From positions 1,426,001-1,490,000 of the forward strand of contig NZ_CABFVU010000001.1 of assembly GCF_902150045.1 (NCBI RefSeq): DNA of 64,000 bases, given 5' to 3'. How positions within the stretch are numbered: the stretch's first letter is position 1; each line of letters begins with the position of its first letter. The notes beneath the pieces were generated by a model. The model ran no database searches. It was not told the origin of the DNA and was given only the letters and a program-made list of their open reading frames with translations. A program made the translations under genes and the position numbers. Source of the stretch: Chitinophaga polysaccharea (GTDB lineage: Bacteria > Bacteroidota > Bacteroidia > Chitinophagales > Chitinophagaceae). Shown here piece after piece: positions 45,391-54,380 of this stretch.

Positions 45391-45864
45391 ATGCAATGGA
45401 GAAGATTTAATGGAGAGGTTATCCACCTTCCGGTAAAGGAAGAAGTACGACAAGCCATCGTCCGCGAAACCGCAAAGGGATTCCGGCTGAAGGTATGCAT
45501 CGGAACTGATTCCCAGGTAAAAGGAGTAGATACGGAATTCGCCACAGTGATCGTATTCCTGCGGGAAGGTCATGGCGGATTTATGTTTATTCACAATGAA
45601 AAAACCAAAGACCGCTATTCTATCAAAGAGCGCATGCTGGTAGAAGTAGCCAAGAGTATTGAAATTGCGTATGAACTGTGCGACCTGTTTACAGAATATG
45701 ATGTAGACATGGAAGTGCACGCAGACATCAATACCAACCCTCAGTTCAAAAGCAACCTGGCGCTACGGGAAGCAATGGGCTATATCCTGGGGATGGGCTT
45801 TGCCTTTAAAGCCAAACCCGAAGCCTTTGCCAGCAGCAGCTGCGCCAATAAGATAGTGAACTAA
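45391..45864 (+). CDS. YkuK-like (DUF458) RNase H-fold protein
   Basis: A 157-residue cytoplasmic protein. The first core strand with GTDSQVKG, the central strand FATVIVFLR, a helix with an acidic residue (MLVEVAKSIEIAYEL) and HADINTNPQFKSNLALREAMGYI fit the DUF458/YkuK family, which has an RNase H-like fold. Acidic residues are placed as in that fold, but activity is unproven in the family. It appears monocistronic, followed by a short hairpin. Confidence 0.82.
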   Translation: MQWRRFNGEVIHLPVKEEVRQAIVRETAKGFRLKVCIGTDSQVKGVDTEFATVIVFLREGHGGFMFIHNEKTKDRYSIKERMLVEVAKSIEIAYELCDLFTEYDVDMEVHADINTNPQFKSNLALREAMGYILGMGFAFKAKPEAFASSSCANKIVN

Positions 45865-45900
45865 GGCGCCCCGTTTTTTTGTACCTCTCTCCAATTTTTT

Positions 45901-45918
45901 TGACGTGCTACCACGTCA
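45901..45918 (+). terminator. Hairpin after the YkuK-like gene
   Basis: Perfect 7-bp stem tgacgtg/cacgtca with a CTAC loop, preceded by a T run and followed by ggtggcgtttt. A weak terminator. Confidence 0.4.
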
Positions 45919-46017
45919 GGTGGCGTTTTCTCCCCTTATCAAGCTATACAATCCCCTCTTTCCATTGTAACTTTTCACTGGTTTCTGCTCTATACATTCA
46001 ATAAACACCCATTCTGT

Positions 46018-46491
46018 ATGATACTACCAAAATCATTGGCAGCCGTATTGCTGCTGGCATCTCTCTGCGCGCTCTCCTGTAAAAAAGATATGGTGGAGGC
46101 TCCTGATACTACCTCATTGTTTGTTTTTGACGGAGGCTGGAGCGTTCCCAATGTGGAAAGCCAAACCTTGCAAATCACAGCAAACGGCAGCTACGTGATT
46201 ACTCAAAAAAACAATGAGAAAAGCACCAGGGAATTGCCCCGTAATGTGCATGACAGCCTGAAGCCTTATCTAAGCAGCTTTCCAAGAACAGCTATCAAAG
46301 CCGATCCAAATACTTACTCTTCGCGTGGTGCAACTGATGTCCCTTTCCGGGCATTTATATATGTACAAAAAAATCCAATAGACAGTACTGAAATCTATTT
46401 AGATATACCCCTTGTATCAGTCCCTGCTTATTTTGCAGATTTTGAAAAAAAGATCAATCAAACGATCATCAACAATAAAATATTTAACTGA
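46018..46491 (+). CDS. Small lipoprotein of unknown function
   Basis: A 157-residue lipoprotein with signal peptide and lipobox LCALSCKKD, so lipidated and probably in the outer-membrane inner leaflet or on the surface. After the cysteine a Lys-Lys-Asp pair could favour surface export, a trend in this phylum. The mature domain is beta-rich and has no recognised motif. The neighbouring lipoprotein (46540) is not evidently a paralogue. Confidence 0.75.
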   Translation: MILPKSLAAVLLLASLCALSCKKDMVEAPDTTSLFVFDGGWSVPNVESQTLQITANGSYVITQKNNEKSTRELPRNVHDSLKPYLSSFPRTAIKADPNTYSSRGATDVPFRAFIYVQKNPIDSTEIYLDIPLVSVPAYFADFEKKINQTIINNKIFN

Positions 46492-46539
46492 TCACCCTAT
46501 CTGGAAATTGTTGTTTTAATAACACCCAAATCTCCTGTT

Positions 46540-46914
46540 ATGAAATTTTATTATTTCCTCCCTATCCTGTTTTTAATAACTGTTTTTTCTGCCTGTAAGA
46601 AGAAAGACGCTCCTCTGCTTACTTCCGTAGAAGGAAAATGGCGGCTGGCAAAAGTAGAAGGATGTTTCAGCGGGCAAGGCGCAGCTGTTACCAATAAGCA
46701 GGAAATAGTTTTCCACGGCAATCAGTATGCATTATTTGTCAATGATGTAAAAGAAAACGCCGACACGTTTCATATTAAGCAGGTTAACAACGAAACTGTG
46801 CTGACAATCGGCGAAAGCAATCAGTTCTTCGTCACTTTTAAAAGCGATGCAATCATTCTAACCCCCAACCTTTCAGATGCCTGCATAACGACGTACGGTA
46901 AAGTAGCTTACTGA
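46540..46914 (+). CDS. Small lipocalin-like lipoprotein
   Basis: A 124-residue lipoprotein with lipobox FSACKKKD. The mature part begins SVEGKWRLAKVEGCFSG and continues as beta strands (EIVFHGNQYALFVN, TFHIKQVNNETVLTIG, FFVTFKSDAIILTP), a pattern seen in lipocalin-like Bacteroidota lipoproteins that open with xxGxW. Ligand unknown. Convergent with the SusD gene and separated from it by a bidirectional hairpin. Confidence 0.78.
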   Translation: MKFYYFLPILFLITVFSACKKKDAPLLTSVEGKWRLAKVEGCFSGQGAAVTNKQEIVFHGNQYALFVNDVKENADTFHIKQVNNETVLTIGESNQFFVTFKSDAIILTPNLSDACITTYGKVAY

Positions 46915-46930
46915 TGAAGAAATTATTATT

Positions 46931-46973
46931 AAGAAGGGAGATGAAAACGAATATCACTTTCATCCCCCTTCTT
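46931..46973. terminator. Bidirectional terminator
   Basis: A 16-bp stem with a single mismatch (left arm aagaagggagatgaaa) around an 11-nt loop, between the convergent lipoprotein and SusD genes. Confidence 0.8.
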
Positions 46974-46976
46974 GCT

Positions 46977-48536
46977 TTAATCTTTCAATAACCACATCAC
47001 ACTGTTCACATTATCGCTACCGCTGAACTGCCGCTGGATAGCATTGTTGAGATTCGCATTGTTATAACTCAGCTCATTATCAGGGTAAAGCCATCTTACA
47101 GGAAACTGCGTGGCAGGCGTATTCAGGTTAGTGGTTACATTCAGTTTGAATACAGGATAACCTGTTCTTCTCTGCTCATACCAGGCATTGTAGTTTGCTC
47201 CCTGCAGGAACCCTGCGAGGTATTTTTGTGTAATGATCTGCGACAACTGCTGCTGCATACTGCCCGTGAGCGCCACCGATGTTACATAGCCCTGGATATA
47301 ACTGTCGTCCATTTTCATATTGTGATGATAGTCTTCTACATCCGGTGTATATGCTGCTGTAAATTTCATGGAATTAGTGATGCCGGCTGCATAATAGTTT
47401 TGCGCAGGCGTACCGGTAATCCAGCCGCGCAGCGCTGCTTCTGCCAATACAAACTGTAATTCGGAATAGCTGAAAACACTTACCGGTTCTGCATTTACCA
47501 GGTTCACATAGCGGTTGTTCAGATCGGAATAATCTTTAGACAACCGGACAGACTGCAAAGCAGGAAACGCGTCAGACGGTTCTGCACCTACATAGGCATC
47601 ATAATCATCTGCCGTTTTACCAGCTGCAATTTTAACTGGCGAAGGTTTGGCGTAGTAAAACAAACGACGATCATGCAATGCCTTCAGCGGATCTATCAGC
47701 GTGGCGGTGAGCATCGTGTAATTGGATTTCACAAAGGAGTTACCTGAACCGGCCGGTACATCAGACCAGGGATAGTTTTGCCCGGCTGCAGCGGTATAGG
47801 TGAGCGCAAAATTATCTGCATAGGAACGCATCAGCGGCCTGTTGGCCACTATATCTTTAAACCGTTCTATAACTTTCAGATCCGCATCAGTTGTTTTCCT
47901 GTACAGGTTCATCAGCACATGTAATTCGAAGCTGTTGGCCAGCCGGCGCCAGTTATCTACTTTACCGTTATAAACAGGATCGCCGCCAAAGTCTTTACCT
48001 TCTGCAAAAAGCAGGTTAGCACTGTCCAGTTCATTCAGTATACCGAGGAACACTGCTTTCTGTGTATCATACTCAGGTTGAATAAGATTCTCAGACTCTC
48101 CTTTTACAGCTTGTGAATAAGGAATATCGCCTACCTGGATGGTGGTCTGAAAAAATTGCCAGGCCCTGATAAAATGTCCCAAGGCATTATAGGATTTCCG
48201 GAGTTGTTCATCCGGCGCATAACCTATCATGGGTGGTACGTTACGCAGCAATGCGATCCTGTTAAAATTGGTTCTGCCCAACCTGTTATACTGGAAGCTC
48301 TCCTGTCCTTCTCCCCAGGTAAGATATTTGCCTAACAGGTAAGGCTGCATAAAGCTTTTGGTGGTGCTGATATCAGACCTGGTAATGCTCAGGATCATAT
48401 TGGTGGCCAGCATAGCGGAGCTCACCTGTGTGGTTTTATTGGGGTTGGTATTGATCTTGTCAAATTTGGAGCAGCCTGCAGTCAACGCGGCTGTAAGGGA
48501 TACTGCCAGTATATATTTCAATGAATTATTTTTCAT
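46977..48536 (-). CDS. SusD/RagB-family nutrient-binding lipoprotein (SusD-like_2)
   Basis: A 519-residue outer-membrane surface lipoprotein that closes the TonB-dependent channel made by the SusC protein upstream. Lipobox LTAGCSKFD near residue 22, followed by FDKINTNPNKTTQVSSAMLATNMILS and the TPR-rich helical body (ALGHFIRAWQFFQTTIQVGDIPYSQAV); this N terminus is that of the SusD-like_2 subgroup. No ligand can be deduced. It starts 26 bp after the SusC stop and is the last gene of the sigma, FecR, SusC, SusD cluster. Confidence 0.93.
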   Translation of the reverse strand: MKNNSLKYILAVSLTAALTAGCSKFDKINTNPNKTTQVSSAMLATNMILSITRSDISTTKSFMQPYLLGKYLTWGEGQESFQYNRLGRTNFNRIALLRNVPPMIGYAPDEQLRKSYNALGHFIRAWQFFQTTIQVGDIPYSQAVKGESENLIQPEYDTQKAVFLGILNELDSANLLFAEGKDFGGDPVYNGKVDNWRRLANSFELHVLMNLYRKTTDADLKVIERFKDIVANRPLMRSYADNFALTYTAAAGQNYPWSDVPAGSGNSFVKSNYTMLTATLIDPLKALHDRRLFYYAKPSPVKIAAGKTADDYDAYVGAEPSDAFPALQSVRLSKDYSDLNNRYVNLVNAEPVSVFSYSELQFVLAEAALRGWITGTPAQNYYAAGITNSMKFTAAYTPDVEDYHHNMKMDDSYIQGYVTSVALTGSMQQQLSQIITQKYLAGFLQGANYNAWYEQRRTGYPVFKLNVTTNLNTPATQFPVRWLYPDNELSYNNANLNNAIQRQFSGSDNVNSVMWLLKD

Positions 48537-48562
48537 GAGATTTATTTTGATGTTGAAAGATA

Positions 48563-51500
48563 TCAGAACCCTACTCTGAAATTGATACCCAGCATCCGTT
48601 GCGATGGCGAGTTCAGGTTTTCATCATCCACATCGGGATCTGAAAATTTGAAAGCGGTGAACAGGAACAGGTTCTGTGCAGTGAGTGAAACAGATGCATT
48701 TTTTATACCGCTCTTCGCCAGCATAGTGGCAGGAAACCGGTATCCAACGGATATTTCACGCACCTTTACAAAGGTTTTCTTTTGCACGCCATAATCACCG
48801 CCCCTGAAGTTCTGTGCATAGTTCTGGTAAGATACTTTTGTATCGTTTACAGCATACTTACGGGTATCACTGGTAATGTTACCGAAGTTATCGTAAGCCA
48901 CACTTCCTGAAGTAACCTTTACACCTTGGCCTACATAATTGGTAAGGCCGTTTACTACTTCATCATAACGGTACTGATTATCGGATTCAGGGTTGGTACC
49001 GGAGTCCCACATTTTATCATAGATATAGTTGTACATCAGTCCGCCGATACGGCCATCTATATTGAGAGATGCGGTAAAATTTTTATAGGAGAAGGTGTTA
49101 ATAAAACCGAAGCTGAAATCCGGATCACTGTAACCGTACTTTTTCCTGTAATCGCTTTCCACGGGATAGCCGCTGTTGTGTATTACATTGCCATCCGGAT
49201 CTCTCAGCCAGTAATAATCTGTATAGGTATCCAGTCTTTCCTTTTTCTTCACCCAGGGGCTTTGCGCGGAGTATACAGGATCGAGGTCTACATAATAACG
49301 GTGTTGGTTGGACCAGTTGATGGTAGATAACCATTGAAAATCTTTCTTCTTCATTACAGTACCGCCAACAGTAATTTCCAGGCCTTTCCTTACATAGGTT
49401 TCAGATGTATTTACCAGTGTGCTGAGGAAGCCCGAGGAGCCGGGAATAGAAACGGAAGTTTGCTGGTTGTAATAATACTTATTAAAATAGGCAACGTCTA
49501 TATTCAGGCGCTTTTTAAACAGGTAAGCGGCAGTACCAATTTCCCAGGTGCGTTGTGAACTTGGCAGCAGGTTAACGCCCAGCAGGTTGCTGGGATAACT
49601 GGCGGAATTGGTGCCATTCCAGGCGCCCGTAACGGTAGAGTACAAGCGGTTGATATCATACACACCTGCGGGCGTTTTAAACGTAGCCCAGGAACCGCGT
49701 ATTTTCCACATATCAGTAAATGCAGGCATCTTAAATAACTCAGACAATACCACACTGGAACCAACGGACGGATAAAAATATGCCCTGTTGTCTGCCGGTT
49801 GTGCAGAGTTCCAGTCGTTACGCCCAGTAGCGTCAATAAACACTGTATTACGCCAGCTTACGGCAGCTCTTCCATACAAACTGTTCACCTGCCTGCTGCT
49901 ATAGGCGGGCGTGAAGGTAGGCGGTTCTACAGAGCCGTTGAGCGAAAAGAAAGTAGGGCTTGTTAACCCGTTTTTCGTGGAGGCTTTCAATCCTTCATCC
50001 ACCCAGTAATAAATAGTTCCGCCTACCATTGCTTCGAAGTTCCAGTCGCCCGCCTTTTTATTGTAACTAAGCATGGCATCATCGTTGGTGCTCCAGCCCC
50101 AGGTATTATTGATACTGTATAATCCCCGGGCATTCCATCCACCGCGGGTAGAATAGATATTGGCGGTTGGGTTGGTAAAGGTCTCTTTGTTGTTGTAAAC
50201 ATCATAACCGATGCGTACCAGCAGGTTCAGATCCGGGGTGAATTTATAATTGGCGGTAAGACTTGCATTGGTAGTATTCTGCTGAATGGCATCCAGTTTT
50301 TCGTAGGCGATGAGATAGGGATTATCGTACCAGTTGGTATACATCCAGTTCTGCGTCTGATTGGGAGTTTTCCAGTAATCGCGGTACTGGCGGATATCGT
50401 ATTCGGGGCCGGTCCACATGGTGAGCTGGTAAATATATCCCTGGTTACCATAGCCGGTTCCCCATACCTGTGGGGCCATCCGCTTGCTTACGCCCATATG
50501 TCCTTCGAGACTGAATTTTTCGGAAGCCTTCAATTCCCCGCCCAGGGTGAAATTATACATATTCAGTTTGGCATTGGGGAACTGTCCTTTATTGTAGATA
50601 TGGTTCAGGGAAGCGCGGAAGCTGCCGTATTTACCACTTTGAGACACGTTGATGTTGTTATTGGTAACAATGCCCAGTTCCATAAAATTCTTCAGGTTAT
50701 CTTTGCCTATGGAGTTCAGCGGCCTGTTATCTTCAAACTGTTTGGTAACGGGATTCCAGTCCCTGGCTGTATTTCCTGCATCCAGTCTGGGCCCCCATAC
50801 GTAGTCGTTATCAATTTTCCCGTTCTGGCCACGGCCGTAAGAAGTTTGTGATTTAGGTATGGCCAGGAAACCGCTCTGGAACATGGTGTTGCTGTTCACG
50901 TTTACAGATAATCCTGTACCTGTTCCTTTTTTTGTGGTGATGAGGATTACGCCGCCGGCAGCCCTTGAGCCGTATAATGCCGAAGCAGTGGGCCCTTTGA
51001 GGATATCGAGGCTTTCTATATCATCTGTAGGAATATCGCGTAAGGTCATATTACCATAGGGTACACCATCTACTACCAGTAAAGCGCTTTCCCCTCTTAG
51101 TTCAATAGTAGGTTTCGCAAAAAATTCCGTGGAGTTCTTGATCACAAGGCCGGATACCTGGCCGGTAAGGGAAGTAGCCATATCTACTCCTTTCACGGTT
51201 TGTACTGCTTCTCCTTTTACCCGTTGCACAGCGTATCCCAGGGCTTTTTCCTGGCGTTTGATACCGAGCGCCGTAACCACCACCTGGTCGATACTGATGG
51301 CCTGATCGCTGAGCACAATGTGAACAGACTGTTCTCCTTTCACGGTATATTCTTTTGGCGTATAGCCCATGAAGCTGAACAACAGTACATCGCCATCCTT
51401 TACATTATCGATGGAAAAATTGCCGTCTTTATCTGTAATTGCGGCTTTGGAGGTACCTTTCACCTGAACAATAACGCCTGGCAATGCATTACCCAGAGAA

Positions 51501-51913
51501 TCCCTTACCGAACCTTTAATACTTTGCAGTGGCGCGGTGTTAGCGGTTGCAGCCTGTACGGACTTTGCATCAGTGGCATCTTCCGCTTTTACCACGTATA
51601 GTTTTCCGTTGATTTTCCTGCATACCAATCCAAGCGGCGCCATACACTTGTTAAGGTTACTTTCAATATTATCTGCCTGAAAGGTATTTGTGTTTGGCAG
51701 GAGCACATTTTTTCCTTTCAGCAGATTGGTGTTGTAACTAAAGCGTACATCAAATTTTGCTTCCAGTTCATTGATCACGGTAATAAGTGGTACAGCGTTT
51801 ACTTTGTTTTCAGGGGTGCCCGCTTTTAATTTCTGTGCTTCTGACCATTGCAAACAGCATAGCAAAGCAGTGACCATTATCAGTAGGGTACTGATTGATT
51901 TAACTCTTTTCAT
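48563..51913 (-). CDS. SusC/RagA-family TonB-linked outer membrane protein with STN domain
   Basis: A 1116-residue TonB-dependent importer. Signal peptide (residues 1-26), then an STN domain (about 45-110), a carboxypeptidase-regulatory-like domain (KGSVRDSLGNALPGVIVQVKG), the plug (SIDQVVVTALGIKRQEKALGYAVQRVKG, with YGSRAAGGVILITTKKGTG) and a 22-strand barrel ending in LGINFRVGF. The STN domain touches periplasmic FecR and lets substrate binding signal to the cytoplasmic sigma factor encoded upstream. Substrate unknown; no glycosidase or peptidase is adjacent. Confidence 0.96.
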   Translation of the reverse strand: MKRVKSISTLLIMVTALLCCLQWSEAQKLKAGTPENKVNAVPLITVINELEAKFDVRFSYNTNLLKGKNVLLPNTNTFQADNIESNLNKCMAPLGLVCRKINGKLYVVKAEDATDAKSVQAATANTAPLQSIKGSVRDSLGNALPGVIVQVKGTSKAAITDKDGNFSIDNVKDGDVLLFSFMGYTPKEYTVKGEQSVHIVLSDQAISIDQVVVTALGIKRQEKALGYAVQRVKGEAVQTVKGVDMATSLTGQVSGLVIKNSTEFFAKPTIELRGESALLVVDGVPYGNMTLRDIPTDDIESLDILKGPTASALYGSRAAGGVILITTKKGTGTGLSVNVNSNTMFQSGFLAIPKSQTSYGRGQNGKIDNDYVWGPRLDAGNTARDWNPVTKQFEDNRPLNSIGKDNLKNFMELGIVTNNNINVSQSGKYGSFRASLNHIYNKGQFPNAKLNMYNFTLGGELKASEKFSLEGHMGVSKRMAPQVWGTGYGNQGYIYQLTMWTGPEYDIRQYRDYWKTPNQTQNWMYTNWYDNPYLIAYEKLDAIQQNTTNASLTANYKFTPDLNLLVRIGYDVYNNKETFTNPTANIYSTRGGWNARGLYSINNTWGWSTNDDAMLSYNKKAGDWNFEAMVGGTIYYWVDEGLKASTKNGLTSPTFFSLNGSVEPPTFTPAYSSRQVNSLYGRAAVSWRNTVFIDATGRNDWNSAQPADNRAYFYPSVGSSVVLSELFKMPAFTDMWKIRGSWATFKTPAGVYDINRLYSTVTGAWNGTNSASYPSNLLGVNLLPSSQRTWEIGTAAYLFKKRLNIDVAYFNKYYYNQQTSVSIPGSSGFLSTLVNTSETYVRKGLEITVGGTVMKKKDFQWLSTINWSNQHRYYVDLDPVYSAQSPWVKKKERLDTYTDYYWLRDPDGNVIHNSGYPVESDYRKKYGYSDPDFSFGFINTFSYKNFTASLNIDGRIGGLMYNYIYDKMWDSGTNPESDNQYRYDEVVNGLTNYVGQGVKVTSGSVAYDNFGNITSDTRKYAVNDTKVSYQNYAQNFRGGDYGVQKKTFVKVREISVGYRFPATMLAKSGIKNASVSLTAQNLFLFTAFKFSDPDVDDENLNSPSQRMLGINFRVGF

Positions 51914-51932
51914 AACTAAGTTTTGGTTGTCT

Positions 51933-52913
51933 CTAAAGGATTTTTTTGTTGCTTACACGAATGATTCTGTGTTGTAAAATGAATTTTAAATTAAAGGTCT
52001 GTTCTATCGTAGCAATGGCCTGTTGCAGGTTATCAGACGGTATGTAACCTGTAAACAGTAATTCTCCTGTTTCTTCCTGATCAAATACTATTTCATAGTC
52101 ATATTGTTCACCGAGTTTTTGCATCACTGTTCTCAAGGATTCTCCTTTGAATGCCATCAGGTTGTATCTCCAGGATGTCTGGAAGAGGGTATCTACTTTC
52201 AGCCTGGTGAGCATTCTGGTACTTGCGCTGTAATCGGCCATTTCGCCAGGATGCAGCAGCAGGGCGTCTCCTGTGCTGGTATTAACTTTTACGCTTCCTT
52301 CGTTCAGCACTACCGCAGCGTTGTTGTCTATGCTGCTCACATTAAAGGCAGTACCCAGTACATTTATATCAATACCACTGGCAGCATGTACTACAAACGG
52401 GTTACCGGCCTGGTGTATCACGGTAAAGAAGGCTTCTCCTTTCAGCCATACTTCCCTGCGTTTATTTTTACCGGGAGATGTGCTTACGGTGAGGCTGCTT
52501 CGCTGGTTAAGACTTATCACGGTACCATCCTCCAGCCGTATGGTTTGCACCTGGCGGGTGTTATTCGCAAAGTGGCGTTTATCATTTTTATCCCTGTAAA
52601 AGAACAATACGAGTGCTGCCAAGCCAACAAGCGGTACCAGGGCCGCCGCCACCCTGAACACGGTTCTTCTCCACAGCGGGATCACCGGTTTGGACGGTGT
52701 TTGCTGCATAATGGCGGTGAAAACCCGGTTGGCTGTATCTGCCGGCATTACGGGCCAGTTTTCCTGCTGCAGTAAATCCTCCACCTCCGGCAAATGCTCC
52801 GGCGCAGGGTTTTCCTGTAACCAGGCGAGAAGCTCCTGCCGCTCTTCCCGGGTACATTCCCTTTTGGTTAATTTAATAAAGAGAAGCCTGATCCGTTCCT
52901 TACTTTCTTCCAT
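51933..52913 (-). CDS. FecR-family anti-sigma factor
   Basis: A 326-residue membrane anti-sigma factor. The N-terminal cytoplasmic helical region (residues 1-75, LLFIKLTKRECTREERQELLAWL) would hold the ECF sigma factor, followed by one membrane helix at about residues 85-108, the FecR periplasmic domain (RQVQTIRLEDGTVISLNQRSSL, GEAFFTVI, FVVHAASGIDINVLGTAFNV) and a C-terminal DUF4974 domain that would meet the STN domain of SusC. The stop is 20 bp before the SusC start, and the sigma factor gene is 70 bp upstream. Confidence 0.94.
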   Translation of the reverse strand: MEESKERIRLLFIKLTKRECTREERQELLAWLQENPAPEHLPEVEDLLQQENWPVMPADTANRVFTAIMQQTPSKPVIPLWRRTVFRVAAALVPLVGLAALVLFFYRDKNDKRHFANNTRQVQTIRLEDGTVISLNQRSSLTVSTSPGKNKRREVWLKGEAFFTVIHQAGNPFVVHAASGIDINVLGTAFNVSSIDNNAAVVLNEGSVKVNTSTGDALLLHPGEMADYSASTRMLTRLKVDTLFQTSWRYNLMAFKGESLRTVMQKLGEQYDYEIVFDQEETGELLFTGYIPSDNLQQAIATIEQTFNLKFILQHRIIRVSNKKIL

Positions 52914-52983
52914 TGTTCACGGTTGACATAACACTAATACGATCGGATAACATTAAAAGACGATCGTTCCTGAAAATATTTTT

Positions 52984-53574
52984 TCAGAAACGGATGATAT
53001 GGCAAAAGGCGGTAACGATAATCGAAATATCGGCGTGTTGGCAGAGATAGTGTCTTACAAAGCGGGAAGCTTTTACCAGCTGATCTCTCACGGTGTTAAC
53101 GGAAATACCCAGCTGATCTGCTATTTCCTGGTTAGAGCAGCCCTGCACTTTGCTCATTCTGAAAATCAGCTGACGCTGGGCCGGCAGCCGGGCAATGGCA
53201 TTCATTTTAATGACTTCCAGTTGCCTGGTGTAAAGGATATCGTCCATAAGGCCGGTATCTTCTGTATACATCTGCAGAAAATATTCACGGAATTTCTGGT
53301 CATGTACTGCTTTTCTCAGGTAATCAAATACATAATTGCGGGTAGTAGTATAGAGGTAAGATTTGATAGATAACTCCGGTTTCAGGGTATCTTTTTTTAC
53401 CCATATCTTCATAAATACTTCCTGAACGGCGTCGGATGCTACTTCCGGTAACCCGCAGAGCTTCATGGTATAGCCATATATGTGATCCCGGTATTTTTCG
53501 TATAGCACCCGGAAGGCATCTTCATCTTGCTCTATTATCTTTTTACACAGTATTTCATCTGCGATATCCGGCAT
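52984..53574 (-). CDS. ECF-family RNA polymerase sigma factor
   Basis: A 196-residue extracytoplasmic-function sigma-70 factor that should activate the SusC/D genes below it. Region 2 (DAFRVLYEKYRDHIYGYTMKLCGL, DAVQEVFMKIWVKK, SYLYTTTRNYVFDYLRK) and region 4 with helix-turn-helix (QGCSNQEIADQLGISVNTVRDQL) are intact. I choose the ATG at 53574 (MPDIADEILCKKII). A longer frame from 53661 is less likely because its first residues overlap the engB terminator hairpin. Confidence 0.94.
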   Translation of the reverse strand: MPDIADEILCKKIIEQDEDAFRVLYEKYRDHIYGYTMKLCGLPEVASDAVQEVFMKIWVKKDTLKPELSIKSYLYTTTRNYVFDYLRKAVHDQKFREYFLQMYTEDTGLMDDILYTRQLEVIKMNAIARLPAQRQLIFRMSKVQGCSNQEIADQLGISVNTVRDQLVKASRFVRHYLCQHADISIIVTAFCHIIRF

Positions 53575-53636
53575 TCCAACAGTATTTAAGCAAAAAATAC
53601 CATCACTGGCTGAGATAAACAAATAAATATAAAAAA

Positions 53637-53658
53637 TTACCCCGGAATACCGGGGTAA
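53637..53658 (-). terminator. Terminator of engB
   Basis: Perfect 9-bp stem ttaccccgg/ccggggtaa with a 4-nt loop, followed on the minus strand by a T-rich tract (aattttttatattt), 28 bp after the engB stop. Confidence 0.85.
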
Positions 53659-53685
53659 CAATAATGTGTATATAAGAAAGCATTA

Positions 53686-54294
53686 CTAAGCGATGGCCCG
53701 GAATTGTGCATTCAGCTCATCAATGTAAGTGAGGATGGCATCCCTGCCGGTTTTCTTCACGGTAGAAGTAATAAAGTTCGGGGGGAGGAACTGCCAGGTT
53801 TCCCTCATTTTATTGAGGAATGCTTTTACATTTTTACTGACTTCCGCCTGGGTACTTTTATCTGCCTTAGTGAACACAAGGCTGAACGGCACATTCCATT
53901 CTCCCAGCTGGTTAATAAAATCAATATCAATTTTCTGTGGCTGATGGCGGCTGTCGATCAACACAAATACGCTGGCGAGGTTGGGCCGTTTACGCAGGTA
54001 ATTTTCGATCATCTGTTCCCACTGGCGGCGCTGCGACAAACTTCTTTTGGCAAATCCGTAGCCGGGCAGGTCTACCAGGTACCAGGCGTTATTGATGGCA
54101 AAATGATTAATCATTTGTGTTTTACCCGGTGTTCCGGAAGTTTTGGCCAGTTTTTCATTGTTAGCCAGTATATTGATCAACGAAGATTTACCAACGTTAG
54201 AACGGCCGATGAATGCGTATTCCGGCCATATGGGGTTGGGGCATTTCTCCCAACTGGGGCTGCTGATAAGATATTCTGCTGATTTAATAATCAT
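53686..54294 (-). CDS. engB: Ribosome biogenesis GTPase EngB/YihA/YsxC
   Basis: Small GTPase needed for assembly of the 50S subunit. The 202-residue form starting MIIKSAEYLISSPSWEKCP at 54294 matches the family N terminus; ATGs at 54315 and 54351 give longer forms but are in spacer-like sequence. G1 is GRSNVGKSSLINI, G3 is DLPGYGFA and G4 is TKAD, with TSGTPGKTQMINHF as the switch region. It diverges from ubiE and has its own terminator. Confidence 0.95.
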   Translation of the reverse strand: MIIKSAEYLISSPSWEKCPNPIWPEYAFIGRSNVGKSSLINILANNEKLAKTSGTPGKTQMINHFAINNAWYLVDLPGYGFAKRSLSQRRQWEQMIENYLRKRPNLASVFVLIDSRHQPQKIDIDFINQLGEWNVPFSLVFTKADKSTQAEVSKNVKAFLNKMRETWQFLPPNFITSTVKKTGRDAILTYIDELNAQFRAIA

Positions 54295-54366
54295 AATGAT
54301 ATTGCTTTGTTCCATTAAAAATCCCGTATCCCTGTTTTTGCATACTGTCACATGACTACATTTCTT

Positions 54367-54374
54367 TAACTTTG
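54367..54374 (+). promoter_or_regulatory. -7 box of ubiE
   Basis: TAACTTTG matches TAnnTTTG, only 6 bp before the ubiE ATG. If used, transcription would begin at or next to the start codon, giving a leaderless mRNA. No -33 TTG at the expected distance. Confidence 0.4.
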
Positions 54375-54380
54375 CGCACT

